Assembly (NCBI RefSeq): GCF_001945365.1
Contig: NZ_MSTQ01000001.1
Location: 434,001-498,000 of the forward strand
Length of the DNA stretch: 64,000 nt
Direction: 5' to 3'
Origin: Pseudomonas reinekei
GTDB lineage: Bacteria > Pseudomonadota > Gammaproteobacteria > Pseudomonadales > Pseudomonadaceae
In this document: positions 24,225 through 33,957 of the stretch, piece after piece
Layout: each line of letters begins with the position of its first letter
Numbering within the stretch: position 1 is the first letter of the stretch
Position numbers and translations under genes: made by a program
Notes under the pieces: model-generated
What the model saw: only the letters and a program-made list of their open reading frames with translations
What the model was told of the DNA's origin: nothing
The model's database searches: none

Positions 24225-25202
24225 TCATCTCTGATAAAACTGCCGATACCACTTCACAAATTGCGCGACGCCCGTTGCCACCGACACCTGCGGCTGGAAG
24301 TCGATCCACGCGGTCAGCGCCGAGACATCGGCCCAGGTCTTGACCACGTCACCGGCCTGCATCGGCAGGTAATGGCGCTCGGCCGGACGATCCAGCGCCG
24401 ATTCCAGGCACTCGATAAAATCCAGCAGCGCCACTGGCTGGCCGCGCCCGATGTTGAACAATTGATTGATGCCCCGGCCCGGCTCGGCGGGCAGCGGCGG
24501 ACGCGTGCGCAAACGACAGAGGCTTTCGACGATGTCGTCGATATAGGTGAAGTCGCGCGCCATTTCGCCGTGGTTGTAGACATCGATGGGCTGGCCCTTG
24601 AGCATCGCGTCGGTGAACTTGAACAGGGCCATGTCGGGCCGGCCCCAGGGGCCGTAAACCGTGAAGAAGCGCAGGCCGCTGGCCTTCAGGCCGTATAAAT
24701 GGCAGTAGCTGTGCGCCAGTAATTCATTGGCGCGTTTGCTCGCGGCATACAGCGAAACGGGATGATCGACAGGGTCCTGGACGCTGAACGGCATCTTGCT
24801 GTTGCTGCCGTAGACCGAGCTGCTCGACGCGTAGATCAGGTGCGCGGGACGATGGTGTCGACAGGCTTCCAGCACATTGAGGAAACCCACCAGGTTCGAT
24901 TGCGCGTAGACATCGGGGTTGTCCAGTGAGTAGCGCACGCCGGCCTGAGCCGCCAGATGCACCACTTCGCTGAAGCCGTGATCGCGAAACAGCGTCATCA
25001 ACGCAGGCTTGTCGACGATGTCCAGTTTGAGGAAGCGAAACCCCGGTAACGATGCGAGTTCGTTGAGCCGGGCTTGCTTGAGCGTCACGTCGTAGTAGTC
25101 GTTGAGGTTGTCGATCCCGACCACCTCATGCCCCTCCAGGCACAAACGCCTGGCTGTGTGAAAGCCAATGAATCCGGCGGCGCCGGTGACGAGAACCGTC
25201 AC
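24225..25202 (-). CDS. NAD-dependent nucleotide-sugar epimerase (UDP-glucuronate 4-epimerase-like)
   Basis: A 325-residue extended SDR. The cofactor loop TGAAGFIGFH is at the N-terminus, the catalytic set is SSSSVYG with YAASKRANELL (YxxxK), and LRFFTVYGPWGRPDMA matches the UDP-hexuronate 4-epimerase branch. I take GTG 25202 as start because homologues begin right before VLVTGAAG; another GTG at 25223 is in frame. It is the first gene of the operon and probably makes the sugar donor used by the GT2 downstream, although UDP-glucose epimerisation is also possible. Confidence 0.85.
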   Translation of the reverse strand: MTVLVTGAAGFIGFHTARRLCLEGHEVVGIDNLNDYYDVTLKQARLNELASLPGFRFLKLDIVDKPALMTLFRDHGFSEVVHLAAQAGVRYSLDNPDVYAQSNLVGFLNVLEACRHHRPAHLIYASSSSVYGSNSKMPFSVQDPVDHPVSLYAASKRANELLAHSYCHLYGLKASGLRFFTVYGPWGRPDMALFKFTDAMLKGQPIDVYNHGEMARDFTYIDDIVESLCRLRTRPPLPAEPGRGINQLFNIGRGQPVALLDFIECLESALDRPAERHYLPMQAGDVVKTWADVSALTAWIDFQPQVSVATGVAQFVKWYRQFYQR

Positions 25203-25388
25203 GAGGCACTGACCCGTGCGCACGCACCGATCGGTGCGGTGTTACTGCTCGATAACCACGCCTGTTCCATGTTCCGTTCCACTCATGACGTTTCTAACGC
25301 GTTGTTTTGTCATGAAGCTTGTAGAACAGAAATGTTTCAGTTTCGGTGGTCTAGATGAATGGCGAACAGTGTTCCCGCTTAAAAGCGA

Positions 25389-26009
25389 CTACTTCGCATC
25401 CCCGCCTTGGGGCTTGTAAAACTTGAACAAACCGATGTTCGCCGTGTTGGTGTACTCCTTGGCCCAAGTCGGTTTTACCGTTCGGTCGTGGAAGTAAAGT
25501 GCGCCTTTGGTGCGATCCGGCAGTTGCTTGTTCAGCGCCTTGCGCGCGATCTCCTTGGCCAGCGCGTAAGGCACTTCCTCCTGAACCGAGTCGGCGCGCC
25601 CGTCGCACCACCAGGAAAACTGGCAGCTCTTGGTTTCCGAGCCTTGCTTGACCACACCGCAAACCGTATCGGGAAAACCCTCATGACCGAGGCGGTTCAT
25701 GACCACGTTGGCCACCGCTTCCATGTCGGCAGCGTCCTTGCCTTTGGCCTCCCAGTAGATTGACCGGGCGAGACAGGTAATGGCGTCGTCCAGCGGCGCC
25801 TTGCCCGCCGGGTCCACGGCCTGCACTTCGGGTTGGGTGATGGCTTCAGACTTGGGGACCGGTGCCGGACTGCTGTTGTCGGCAGCCTTCTGCTCCAGTA
25901 CCTCGGCCTTGTCTTCGGCGACTTTTTGGGTTTGCTGTTGATCGGCGGCGAATGCCGGACCGGCAAGCACTATCAGGGCGACGCAGGTTGCTATCCAGTT
26001 ATGGCGCAT
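25389..26009 (-). CDS. SleB-type cell wall hydrolase, exported
   Basis: A 206-residue protein with a Sec signal peptide ending near AFAAD (residue 22), a charged linker to about residue 75, and a Hydrolase_2 (SleB/CwlJ) domain. The domain starts CLARSIYWEAKGKDAADMEAVANVV, with the catalytic Glu in YWEAKG, and goes on through NRLGHEGFPDTVCGVVKQ. The family cleaves the glycan strand of peptidoglycan as a lytic transglycosylase or amidase. In a Gram-negative it would act in the periplasm. It stands alone, divergent from the CAP-domain gene. Confidence 0.85.
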   Translation of the reverse strand: MRHNWIATCVALIVLAGPAFAADQQQTQKVAEDKAEVLEQKAADNSSPAPVPKSEAITQPEVQAVDPAGKAPLDDAITCLARSIYWEAKGKDAADMEAVANVVMNRLGHEGFPDTVCGVVKQGSETKSCQFSWWCDGRADSVQEEVPYALAKEIARKALNKQLPDRTKGALYFHDRTVKPTWAKEYTNTANIGLFKFYKPQGGDAK

Positions 26010-26150
26010 GGCTGGGCACTACTCTGTTGGCAGTTCGTTTGAGTGTAGTAGTGAAATGATTGCACTTGTGCCACAACTTTGGGGAAAATCCGTTGCCTGT
26101 GACAGGGTAACTTCGCGCATCATGGGCGCAGTCAGCTCAAGGAGATTTCC

Positions 26151-27002
26151 ATGCGTTTCCTACCATCCGCCCTGCGCTTTGCCGGTTTGTCAGTGGGCCT
26201 GCTGTTGGCCACCAGCGCCGTGGCGAGCGAAGAGTCGCAATTGATCGAATCGATCAACGTCTATCGCAGCCAGTTGCAACGTTGCGCCGGTCAGGTCTCA
26301 TCGGAACTGCCACCGCTGGCGGCCGACCCACGTTTGGCGCTGTCGGCCACCAGCATCGGCAATTTGCAGCAGGCCATGGTGACGGCGGGCTACCCGATGA
26401 AGAACGTACAAGCGATCAGCCTCTCCGGGCCGCGTGATGCGCCATCGGCGATGAAAGCCATTCAGGAAAGTTTTTGCCAGATCGTGCTCGACCCGCAATT
26501 TGTCGATGTCGGCGTCAGCCGTCAGGACCGTGAGTGGCGCATTGTCGTGGCGCGTCCATTGTTGAGTGCACGCCTGGGAGACTGGCAGGCTGAAGGCCAG
26601 AAGTTACTTGCCGAACTCAATGCCGCACGCACCCAGCCGCGCCAGTGCGGCACGCAAGCGTTCAACGCGACCACGCCTCTGGCCTGGAACGCTACGCTCG
26701 GCGCCGCCGCCGAAGCCCACGCCCGCTCGATGGCCAACAACAATTTCTTCGACCACAAGGATCGCGACGGCCGTACCCCGGGCGACCGCGCAGAGCTGGC
26801 TGGCTACAACTTCCAGCAAATCGGCGAAAACATCGCCGCCGGACAAGACAGCGTGCGCAAAGTCGTCGACGGCTGGCTGGCCAGCCCTGGCCACTGCGCC
26901 AACCTGATGAACCCGCAGTTCAACGAATTGGGCGCGGCGTATGCCAATGATCCGAAGAGTGATGCGGGGATCTACTGGACGGCGATGTTTGGCGCGCAGT
27001 AG
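26151..27002 (+). CDS. CAP (SCP/PR1-like) domain exported protein
   Basis: A 283-residue exported protein with a Sec signal ending near AVASEES (residue 26). The first half (27-140) has no domain I recognise. The second half is a CAP domain: LNAARTQPRQCG, the His of HARSMANNNFFDHKDRDG, and the tail ENIAAGQDSVRKVVDGWLASPGHCANLMN with the second metal His. Bacterial CAP proteins are secreted or periplasmic, mostly without a known activity. The ATG has AAGGAG eight bases upstream. Confidence 0.85.
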   Translation: MRFLPSALRFAGLSVGLLLATSAVASEESQLIESINVYRSQLQRCAGQVSSELPPLAADPRLALSATSIGNLQQAMVTAGYPMKNVQAISLSGPRDAPSAMKAIQESFCQIVLDPQFVDVGVSRQDREWRIVVARPLLSARLGDWQAEGQKLLAELNAARTQPRQCGTQAFNATTPLAWNATLGAAAEAHARSMANNNFFDHKDRDGRTPGDRAELAGYNFQQIGENIAAGQDSVRKVVDGWLASPGHCANLMNPQFNELGAAYANDPKSDAGIYWTAMFGAQ

Positions 27003-27131
27003 ATCCCATCATAGACCCGCTCGATCAAGCAGTTACTGATACTGATTGGACGTCCCTGCCAGATGCTTTTAGTCTGCGCACAAAGCCGTTAATCGCGGAG
27101 TACGCCACTCGAGACGCCACGCGGAGATGTC

Positions 27132-28130
27132 ATGTCAGAACGAATCTTGATCGATGGCTTCTCCCGCCGCGTGGACTATCTGCGGATGTCGGTCACTGAC
27201 CGGTGCGATTTCCGTTGCGTGTATTGCATGGCCGAGGACATGCAGTTTCTGCCACGCCAACGGGTGCTGACCCTGGAAGAGATTTATCAAGTAGCCGAAA
27301 GCTTCGTCGCGCTGGGCACCCGCAAGATTCGCCTGACCGGTGGCGAACCGCTGATTCGCAAGGGCGTGGTGCAACTGTGCGAAAAGATCGCCGCCCTGCC
27401 CGGCCTGCGTGAATTGTGCATGACCACCAACGGCTCGCAGTTGGCCAAACTGGCCCGGCCGCTGTTCGAAGCCGGGGTCAAACGCCTCAACATCAGCCTT
27501 GACTGCCTGGACCCGCAACGCTTTCGCGAACTGACCCGCACCGGTGATCTGGCCCAAGTGATCAAGGGCATCGACGCCGCCAACCATGCAGGTTTTCGCA
27601 ACACCAAACTCAATTGTGTGGTGATGAAGGGCCGCAACGATCACGAGATCAACGATCTGGTGAGTTTTGCCATCGAGCGCAATCTCGACATTTCCTTCAT
27701 TGAAGAAATGCCGCTGGGCGTCATCAATGAACACAGCCGCGCCGAATCGTTTTTCTCAAGCAGCCAGGTCCGCGATCGGATCGCCGAACGCTACACGTTG
27801 ATTGAATCCGCCGAGTCGACTCAAGGCCCGTCGCGCTACTGGCGGCTGGCCGAGGCGCCGCAGATTCGCCTGGGGTTCATTTCGCCCCACAGCCACAACT
27901 TCTGCGGCACTTGCAACCGGGTGCGGCTGACGGTCGAGGGTCGCTTGCTGCTGTGCCTGGGCAATGAACATTCTGCGGATTTGAAGGCCGTGTTGCGTAG
28001 CCATCCAGGACAGCCCGAACGCCTGGAGAAAGCCATCATCGAAGCGATGAAACTCAAGCCCTATCGACACAGTTTCGAGGTGAACGACGAGGTCCAGGTC
28101 GTTCGTTTCATGAACATGACCGGCGGCTGA
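27132..28130 (+). CDS. moaA: GTP 3',8-cyclase MoaA
   Basis: A 332-residue radical SAM enzyme that converts GTP to 3',8-cyclo-7,8-dihydro-GTP, the first step of molybdenum cofactor synthesis. The N-terminal cluster cysteines are C25, C29 and C32 ([12 protein letters not shown]); the C-terminal cluster motif is [12 protein letters not shown] plus a later Cys in LLCLGNE; the protein ends in the double Gly needed by the reaction. The other moa genes are not nearby, and many pseudomonads carry more than one moaA. Confidence 0.95.
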   Translation: MSERILIDGFSRRVDYLRMSVTDRCDFRCVYCMAEDMQFLPRQRVLTLEEIYQVAESFVALGTRKIRLTGGEPLIRKGVVQLCEKIAALPGLRELCMTTNGSQLAKLARPLFEAGVKRLNISLDCLDPQRFRELTRTGDLAQVIKGIDAANHAGFRNTKLNCVVMKGRNDHEINDLVSFAIERNLDISFIEEMPLGVINEHSRAESFFSSSQVRDRIAERYTLIESAESTQGPSRYWRLAEAPQIRLGFISPHSHNFCGTCNRVRLTVEGRLLLCLGNEHSADLKAVLRSHPGQPERLEKAIIEAMKLKPYRHSFEVNDEVQVVRFMNMTGG

Positions 28131-28264
28131 AACCGATGATCGTCAGAGCCAAACCATCGGTCTGCTTATCCAGCAAGCGGTTCAGATGAAACATCGACTT
28201 TCCAAATCGCTCAAGCATCGCTAGTGTCATCGCCTCCACGCGCATCGACACAAGGAGCAAAGGC

Positions 28265-29611
28265 TTGAGCGTCTCACCCGAACCGGAACAGCCCCAGCCT
28301 CAAGCCATCAGCCTGCGCGAAGCCTTGCGCTTCTGGATCAAGCTCGGCTTCATCAGTTTCGGCGGGCCGGCGGGACAGATTTCGATCATGCATCAGGAAC
28401 TGGTCGAGCGCCGGCGCTGGATTTCCGAGCGCCGCTTTTTGCACGCGCTCAACTACTGCATGTTGCTGCCCGGGCCCGAGGCCCAGCAACTGGCGACCTA
28501 CATCGGCTGGCTGATGCACCGCACCTGGGGTGGCGTGATCGCGGGCGTGCTGTTTGTGCTGCCTTCGCTGTTCATCCTGATCGGCTTGTCCTGGGTGTAC
28601 ATCGCCTTCGGTGAAGTACCGGTGGTGGCTGGCCTGTTTTACGGGATCAAACCGGCGGTAACCGCGATCGTACTGCAAGCCGCCCACAGGATCGGCTCCA
28701 GGGCGTTGAAGAACGGCTGGCTGTGGGGCATCGCCGCCACTTCCTTCGTGGCGATCTTTGCGTTGAACGTGCCGTTTCCGCTGATCGTGCTCGGTGCCGC
28801 GGTGATCGGCTACTTCGGTGGGCGCCTGGCACCGGAAAAATTCCGCGCCGGTGGCCACCGCGCTACGCAAAAAACCTTCGGCCCGGCACTCATCGACGAT
28901 GACACGCCGCCCCCTGAACACGCCCGTTTCAGCGGCCGGAAGGTGATGCGCCTGGCCGTGATCGGTGTGTTCCTGTGGACCTTGCCCATGGCCATACTGA
29001 CCGCGTTGTTTGGCTGGGACGGCACGCTCACGCAAATGAGCTGGTTCTTCACCAAGGCGGCGCTGCTGACGTTTGGTGGCGCTTATGCGGTGTTGCCGTA
29101 TGTCTATCAGGGCGCCGTCAGTCATTACGGATGGCTGACGCCGACGCAGATGATCGACGGCCTGGCCCTCGGTGAAACCACGCCTGGGCCACTGATCATG
29201 GTGGTGGCGTTCGTCGGGTTTATCGGGGGCTACGTGCTGCACGTCTTCGGCCCGGACCAGGCCTTTGTCGCCGGTGCCGTCGCGGCAACGCTGGTGACCT
29301 GGTTCACCTTCCTGCCGTCGTTCCTGTTCATCCTCGTCGGCGGGCCGCTGGTGGAATCGACGCACAATGAACTGAAGTTCACCGCACCGTTGACAGCGAT
29401 CACCGCTGCCGTGGTGGGGGTGATTCTCAACCTGGCATGCTTTTTCGGTTACCACGTGCTTTGGCCCAAAGGCTTCGACAATCCCCTGGACTGGCCTTCG
29501 TTGCTGATCGCCGTTGCAGCGGCCATTGCCTTGTTCCGCTTCAAGCGGGGCGTGATCGAGGTGTTGCTCGGCTGCGGATTGATCGGTCTTGGCGTGCACC
29601 TGCTGCGGTGA
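28265..29611 (+). CDS. chrA: Chromate efflux transporter ChrA
   Basis: A 448-residue inner-membrane protein with two tandem CHR domains. The first begins FISFGGPAGQISIMHQELVERRRW and includes the LLPGPEAQQLATYIGW segment; the second begins LLTFGGAYAVLPYVYQG and includes GETTPGPLIMVVAFVG. This is the full-length bidomain ChrA arrangement for proton-driven chromate export. The start is TTG, well supported by AAGGAG eight bases upstream. No chrB regulator adjoins it. Confidence 0.92.
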   Translation: MSVSPEPEQPQPQAISLREALRFWIKLGFISFGGPAGQISIMHQELVERRRWISERRFLHALNYCMLLPGPEAQQLATYIGWLMHRTWGGVIAGVLFVLPSLFILIGLSWVYIAFGEVPVVAGLFYGIKPAVTAIVLQAAHRIGSRALKNGWLWGIAATSFVAIFALNVPFPLIVLGAAVIGYFGGRLAPEKFRAGGHRATQKTFGPALIDDDTPPPEHARFSGRKVMRLAVIGVFLWTLPMAILTALFGWDGTLTQMSWFFTKAALLTFGGAYAVLPYVYQGAVSHYGWLTPTQMIDGLALGETTPGPLIMVVAFVGFIGGYVLHVFGPDQAFVAGAVAATLVTWFTFLPSFLFILVGGPLVESTHNELKFTAPLTAITAAVVGVILNLACFFGYHVLWPKGFDNPLDWPSLLIAVAAAIALFRFKRGVIEVLLGCGLIGLGVHLLR

Positions 29612-29931
29612 ATGAAACATTTACAGGCGTCACATTCCCCCCTAGTATCCAGACACGCCCGGCTGGCAGGTCCACCTGCCGCCGACGAACTCCAATGCCG
29701 GAAACATCCGTTATGAACCGCATTGTCAACCTGCCCATGGCCTTGAGCCGTTCCAAACTCCGTCACTCCGCACGTCCGCCGGATAGCACCCTGCTCGCCT
29801 GATCGCGCCCCAAACGCGTAGAGCCCCCTCCTTCGCTAATCCTTTGCCTGCATGCTCCGGATCTTTGTATCCGTCGTCATGCCGAGGCCCGTATCCGCGC
29901 GTCCGCAGGACGCCAACGTGAGTGACGAACC
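29612..29931. other. Gap of 320 bases: palindrome and a possible 35-codon frame
   Basis: GGCAGGTCCACCTGCC at 29665-29680 is a perfect dyad (seven-base arms), suited to an operator or a terminator after chrA. A frame at 29695-29802 encodes a basic 35-residue peptide starting MPETSVMNRIVNLP, without a clear ribosome site; I cannot say if it is translated. The remainder should hold the promoter of the next gene. Confidence 0.4.
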
Positions 29932-31296
29932 ATGAAATTCGCAGCCCTTGAAGACGCCCAGACTTTTCTGGCGAACAACCCTGACATCGACATGATCGAG
30001 CTGTTCATTCTCGATGCCAACGGCGTGCCGCGAGGCAAACTGTTGCACCGCGAAGAACTGCTGGCGGTGTATGAAAGCGGTCGTCCGCTGCCCAGCACCA
30101 TCCTCGGCCTGACCTTGCAAGGCGACGACGTCGAGAACTCCGGGCTGGTCTGGGATGTGGGCGACATCGATTGCCGTGCCTACCCCCTCGAAGGCAGTCT
30201 GGTGCGATTGCCGTGGCGGCAGATTCCGACAGCTGCGGTGCAAGTCAGCATGCACCCGCAACAAGGCATGCCAGCGAGCATCGCCGACCCGCGCCACCTG
30301 CTGATCAACGTGATCGAGCGTTTGAAGGCCGAGGGTTACTACCCGGTCATGGCGTGCGAGCTGGAGTTCTACTTGCTCGATGCCAAGCGCGATCATCTCG
30401 GTCGCCCACAACCGGCGCTGGATGCTGACGGCGGTCGACCGCGACACACGCAGGTATACGGCCTGCGCGAGCTGGAACAGATCGAACCGTTCCTCGCCGA
30501 CCTCTATTCGGCGTGCAAACTCCACGGCATTCCAGCGCGCACGGCGATTTCCGAATACGCGCCGGGCCAGGTGGAAATCACCCTGGAACACGGCGATGCC
30601 TTGCAGGCGATGGACCAGGCAGTACGCTACAAACGTCTGGTCAAAGCCATTGCCCACAAGCACGGCATGCAGGCCACTTTCATGGCCAAACCCTTCGATC
30701 ATCTGGCGGGCACCGGCATGCACATTCACGTCAGCCTCGCCGATGCCGAGGGCCGCAACCTGTTTGCCTCCGAAGACCCGGCAGGCACACCACTGCTGCG
30801 CACGGCCATTGGCGGCATGCTCGCCTCCTTGCTCGATTCGCTGTTGCTGTTCTGTCCTAACGCCAACTCCTACCGGCGTTTCCAGGCCAACAGCTACGCG
30901 CCGCTGGCACCGACTTGGGGGGTCGACAACCGCACCGTGAGCCTGCGCGTACCGGGCGGCCCGGCCAACAGCCGGCACATTGAACACCGCATCTGCGGCG
31001 CCGACGCCAACCCGTACCTGGCGGCAGCGGCGATCCTCGCCGGCATTCATCGCGGCATCAGCGAAAACCTTGATCCGGGTGAACCGGTGGAAGGCAACGG
31101 CTACGCACAGGCCACGCAATTGCTGCCCACCGACTGGCTGACGTCGCTGACGGCACTGGAAAACTCGTCGTGGGCGCGGGACGCGTTGGGGCAGGAATTT
31201 CTTGGGGTGTATCTGGCGGTCAAACGGGCCGAGTACCGGCAGTTCATGGCGCAAGTGGGTGAGCAGGATTGGCGTTGGTATTTGACTGAGGCGTAA
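29932..31296 (+). CDS. Glutamine synthetase family protein, glutamate-polyamine ligase-like
   Basis: A 454-residue enzyme of the glutamine synthetase type III-like branch that includes PuuA and SpuI/SpuB (glutamate-polyamine ligases). Visible motifs are the metal-binding ACELEFYLLD, GTGMHIHVSL, NANSYRRF, WGVDNRTVSLR and RHIEHRICGADANPYL. It would join glutamate to an amine using ATP. A FAD oxidase gene of the PuuB type follows after a REPIN, repeating the pair found at 36553-40942. The amine accepted by this paralogue may differ from putrescine. Confidence 0.85.
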   Translation: MKFAALEDAQTFLANNPDIDMIELFILDANGVPRGKLLHREELLAVYESGRPLPSTILGLTLQGDDVENSGLVWDVGDIDCRAYPLEGSLVRLPWRQIPTAAVQVSMHPQQGMPASIADPRHLLINVIERLKAEGYYPVMACELEFYLLDAKRDHLGRPQPALDADGGRPRHTQVYGLRELEQIEPFLADLYSACKLHGIPARTAISEYAPGQVEITLEHGDALQAMDQAVRYKRLVKAIAHKHGMQATFMAKPFDHLAGTGMHIHVSLADAEGRNLFASEDPAGTPLLRTAIGGMLASLLDSLLLFCPNANSYRRFQANSYAPLAPTWGVDNRTVSLRVPGGPANSRHIEHRICGADANPYLAAAAILAGIHRGISENLDPGEPVEGNGYAQATQLLPTDWLTSLTALENSSWARDALGQEFLGVYLAVKRAEYRQFMAQVGEQDWRWYLTEA

Positions 31297-31313
31297 CCCG
31301 TCGGTACCCCAAT

Positions 31314-31407
31314 CCCTGTGGGAGCGAACTGCTCGCGAAGAGGCCGTGTCAGCCAACATCATTGCTCAATGACACACCGCTATCGCGAGCAGGCTCGCTC
31401 ACACAGG
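31314..31407. repeat. REPIN
   Basis: A left arm starting CCTGTGGGAGCGAACTGCTC (one base change from the usual arm) faces the right arm TCGCGAGCAGGCTCGCTCAC. It sits between the ligase and oxidase genes, 18 bases after the ligase stop, and could reduce expression of the second gene. Confidence 0.85.
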
Positions 31408-31432
31408 TAAATCTCTTTACCTGGACAACACC

Positions 31433-32719
31433 ATGACTCAACAACGCTGCAATTCCTACTACACCGCCACCCTCAACCAGGACACCGATTACCCGCCCCT
31501 GCAGGGCCAGCACCGGGTCGACGTGGTGATCATCGGCGGCGGTTTTACCGGTGTCGCCACCGCTGTCGAGCTCGCGGAAAAAGGCCTGAAAGTCGCCATC
31601 GTCGAAAGCCATAAAATCGGCTGGGGCGCCACCGGGCGCAACGGTGGCCAGGTCACCGGGAGCCTGTCGGGCGATGAAGCGATGCGCAAACAAATGCGCC
31701 GCACCCTCGGCGAGGACGTCGACGACTTCATCTGGCACCTGCGCTGGCGCGGTCACCAGATCATCAAGCAACGCGTCGCGAAATACGGCATCGCCTGCGA
31801 CCTCAAGCACGGCCATCTGCACGCCGCTTACAAGCCCGCCCACATGGAGGGCCTGCGCAAGGATTACGACGAAGCCGTAAGGCGTGGCATGGGCGATGAA
31901 GTCAGCCTGCTCGACCGCAGCCAGGTACGTGACCTGCTGCAAAGCGACCTCTACCACGGTGCAATCAAGAACACCCGCAACATGCATTTGCACCCGCTCA
32001 ACCTGTGCATCGGCGAAGCCCGGGCGGCGCAAAGCCTCGGCGCGCTGATCTTCGAGAACAGCGAAGTGCTGGAAATCATCCATGGCGCTACGCCGGGGGT
32101 GCGCACCGCCCACGGTCGCATCGATGCCAATCAGGTGCTGCTGGCCGGTGACGTCTATCACAGGCTGGAGCCGGGCAAGCTCAAGGGCAAGATTTTCCCG
32201 GCCATGGGTGGCATCGTCACCACCGCACCGCTGGGGGATCTGGCCAAACAGATCAACCCCGAAGACCTTGCCGTGTACGACTGCCGTTTCGTGCTCGACT
32301 ACTACCGCCTGACGGCCGACGGGCGCTTGCTGTTCGGCGGTGGCGCCAATTACAGCGGCAAGGATTCACGGGACATCGCCGCAGAATTGCGCCCGTGCAT
32401 CGAGCAGACTTTCCCGGCACTCAAAGGCGTGGCCATCGACTACCAGTGGAGTTGCGCGATGGGCATTGTGATCAATCGCATTCCGCAACTGGGCAAGCTC
32501 TCGGACAACGTCTGGTATTGCCAGGGCTACTCCGGCCACGGCATCGCCACCAGCCACATCATGGGTGAAATCATGGGCCGCGCGATCACCGGGCAGCTGG
32601 AACACTTCGACACCTTCGCCGCCTGCGAGCACATTCGCGTGCCGATGGGCGACTGGCTGGGCAACCCGATGCTGGCGGCGGGCATGTGGTACTACCAGAT
32701 GCTCGAGCGATTGCGCTGA
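31433..32719 (+). CDS. FAD-dependent amine oxidase, PuuB-like
   Basis: A 428-residue DAO-fold flavoprotein of the gamma-glutamylputrescine oxidase group. The N-terminal NSYYTATLNQ is shared with PuuB; VVIIGGGFTGVATAVELAEKG binds the FAD adenine and GWGATGRNGGQVTGS follows; near the C-terminus YCQGYSGHGIATSHIMGE is conserved. It would oxidise a gamma-glutamylated amine to an aldehyde with release of ammonia and H2O2. It is a second copy besides 36553-37836, and works presumably with the ligase gene upstream. Confidence 0.85.
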   Translation: MTQQRCNSYYTATLNQDTDYPPLQGQHRVDVVIIGGGFTGVATAVELAEKGLKVAIVESHKIGWGATGRNGGQVTGSLSGDEAMRKQMRRTLGEDVDDFIWHLRWRGHQIIKQRVAKYGIACDLKHGHLHAAYKPAHMEGLRKDYDEAVRRGMGDEVSLLDRSQVRDLLQSDLYHGAIKNTRNMHLHPLNLCIGEARAAQSLGALIFENSEVLEIIHGATPGVRTAHGRIDANQVLLAGDVYHRLEPGKLKGKIFPAMGGIVTTAPLGDLAKQINPEDLAVYDCRFVLDYYRLTADGRLLFGGGANYSGKDSRDIAAELRPCIEQTFPALKGVAIDYQWSCAMGIVINRIPQLGKLSDNVWYCQGYSGHGIATSHIMGEIMGRAITGQLEHFDTFAACEHIRVPMGDWLGNPMLAAGMWYYQMLERLR

Positions 32720-33067
32720 GTCGTCTGTCTTGGTACCGGGGCACTTTCAACAGGGATGTTGTCAGCGCCACCGCCCCTGTGACAGCCGCGATGGGAATAC
32801 CCAACGGCGACGACGCGCAAGCTGTCCAAACCACCCGTTCAATACAAACCCTCTGGTCAGGTATCAATTGTTTCGATCTTTCAAATCATGAAGCCGAATT
32901 TTTTATTGGGTGATGGGCTGTTCAAAATGGCGCCTACCTCCCTCATTCCGGATGAACACTTCATGAATCTGAATTTTGCATTTGCCTGCATGATCGTGGT
33001 TTCGTTTACCATCGCGCTGGTACACACCTGACCCCTAACGGGCCTGCCCTCCATCCAGAGTCGATTC
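32720..33067. other. Gap of about 350 bases with a possible 22-residue hydrophobic peptide
   Basis: The only item of note is the frame at 32963-33031, which starts MNLNFAFACMIVVSF and encodes one membrane-spanning stretch of 22 residues. It has no good ribosome site, so translation is doubtful. No hairpin, repeat or recognisable gene fragment is seen in the rest. Confidence 0.35.
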
Positions 33068-33952
33068 ATGCTTTTTTCCCTTGTATCGAATGGCACCTTG
33101 CTCACGCCTCTACGGCCAAAGACGAAGGTGCCCTGGTGGAGCTTTACCAAAACCGTGCTGTCGGCGGCAGCCCTGTCACTGGTGCGAGACGGGCGGATCG
33201 GTCTCGATGATCCCCTTCCGGAGGGGCCGTTCACACTGCGACAGCTGCTGCGGCACGAAGCCGGGCTGGCGGATTATTCCGAACTCGCGGACTACCACGC
33301 CGCCGTGGCCCGTCATGACACCCCTTGGCCCGCCGATGAAATGCTGCAGCGCCTGGATGCCAGTCGATTGCGATACGCACCGGGTGAAGGCTGGCGCTAC
33401 TCGAACGTCGGCTATCTGTGGGTTGCACGCATCATTGAGCGCATCACCGACCTTTCCCTTGAACAGGCGTTAACGCAGCGAGTGTTCGTGCCCCTCGACC
33501 TGTCAAATGCGCATCTGGCAAAGACCCGGGATGATTTGAACGGGGTGAGCATGGGAACCGCCGCCACTTACGACCCTGGCTGGGTCTATCACGGCTTGCT
33601 GGTCGGCCCGCTCGATCAGGCAGCGCTGTGTCTGGATCGAGTACTGAGTGGCGACTTCCTACCTGCGCCGCTGTTGCAGGACATGCAGACAGCGCGCGTG
33701 CTCGGCGGACCGATTGCCGGACGCCCATGGACCGCCCCTGGCTACGCGCTCGGCCTGATGCACGGCACCGTGGCGAGCGGCTTGACCCTGAGCGGACACA
33801 CCGGCGTCGGCCCCGGCAGCAACGTCGCGGTTTATCGCGGCGTTCATGCCGGTAGATCCGCGAGTTGCGCAGTGTTTCATGAGGGCAGCGACGAAGGGTT
33901 GGTTGAAGCCGAAGCGGTCAACCATCTGGCGGCAAGCCTGGGAGTTCTTTAG
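33068..33952 (+). CDS. Serine hydrolase, beta-lactamase (class C) fold
   Basis: A 294-residue member of the serine beta-lactamase-like family. All three catalytic elements are present: SFTK (SxxK) at residues 25-28, YSN in GEGWRYSNVGY, and the KTG equivalent HTG in LSGHTGVGPG. The motif RHEAGLADYSEL after the nucleophile is typical of esterase or D-amino-peptidase-like members. There is no signal peptide, so it probably acts in the cytoplasm and is not a resistance enzyme. It is shorter than AmpC. It interrupts the run of polyamine genes and shows no obvious link to them. Confidence 0.8.
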   Translation: MLFSLVSNGTLLTPLRPKTKVPWWSFTKTVLSAAALSLVRDGRIGLDDPLPEGPFTLRQLLRHEAGLADYSELADYHAAVARHDTPWPADEMLQRLDASRLRYAPGEGWRYSNVGYLWVARIIERITDLSLEQALTQRVFVPLDLSNAHLAKTRDDLNGVSMGTAATYDPGWVYHGLLVGPLDQAALCLDRVLSGDFLPAPLLQDMQTARVLGGPIAGRPWTAPGYALGLMHGTVASGLTLSGHTGVGPGSNVAVYRGVHAGRSASCAVFHEGSDEGLVEAEAVNHLAASLGVL

Positions 33953-33957
33953 CCGCA

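Noticed and set aside
33068..33952. Acquired beta-lactamase resistance gene
   Set aside because: The SxxK, YSN and HTG motifs show only the general serine-hydrolase fold; the protein has no signal peptide and is too short for AmpC.
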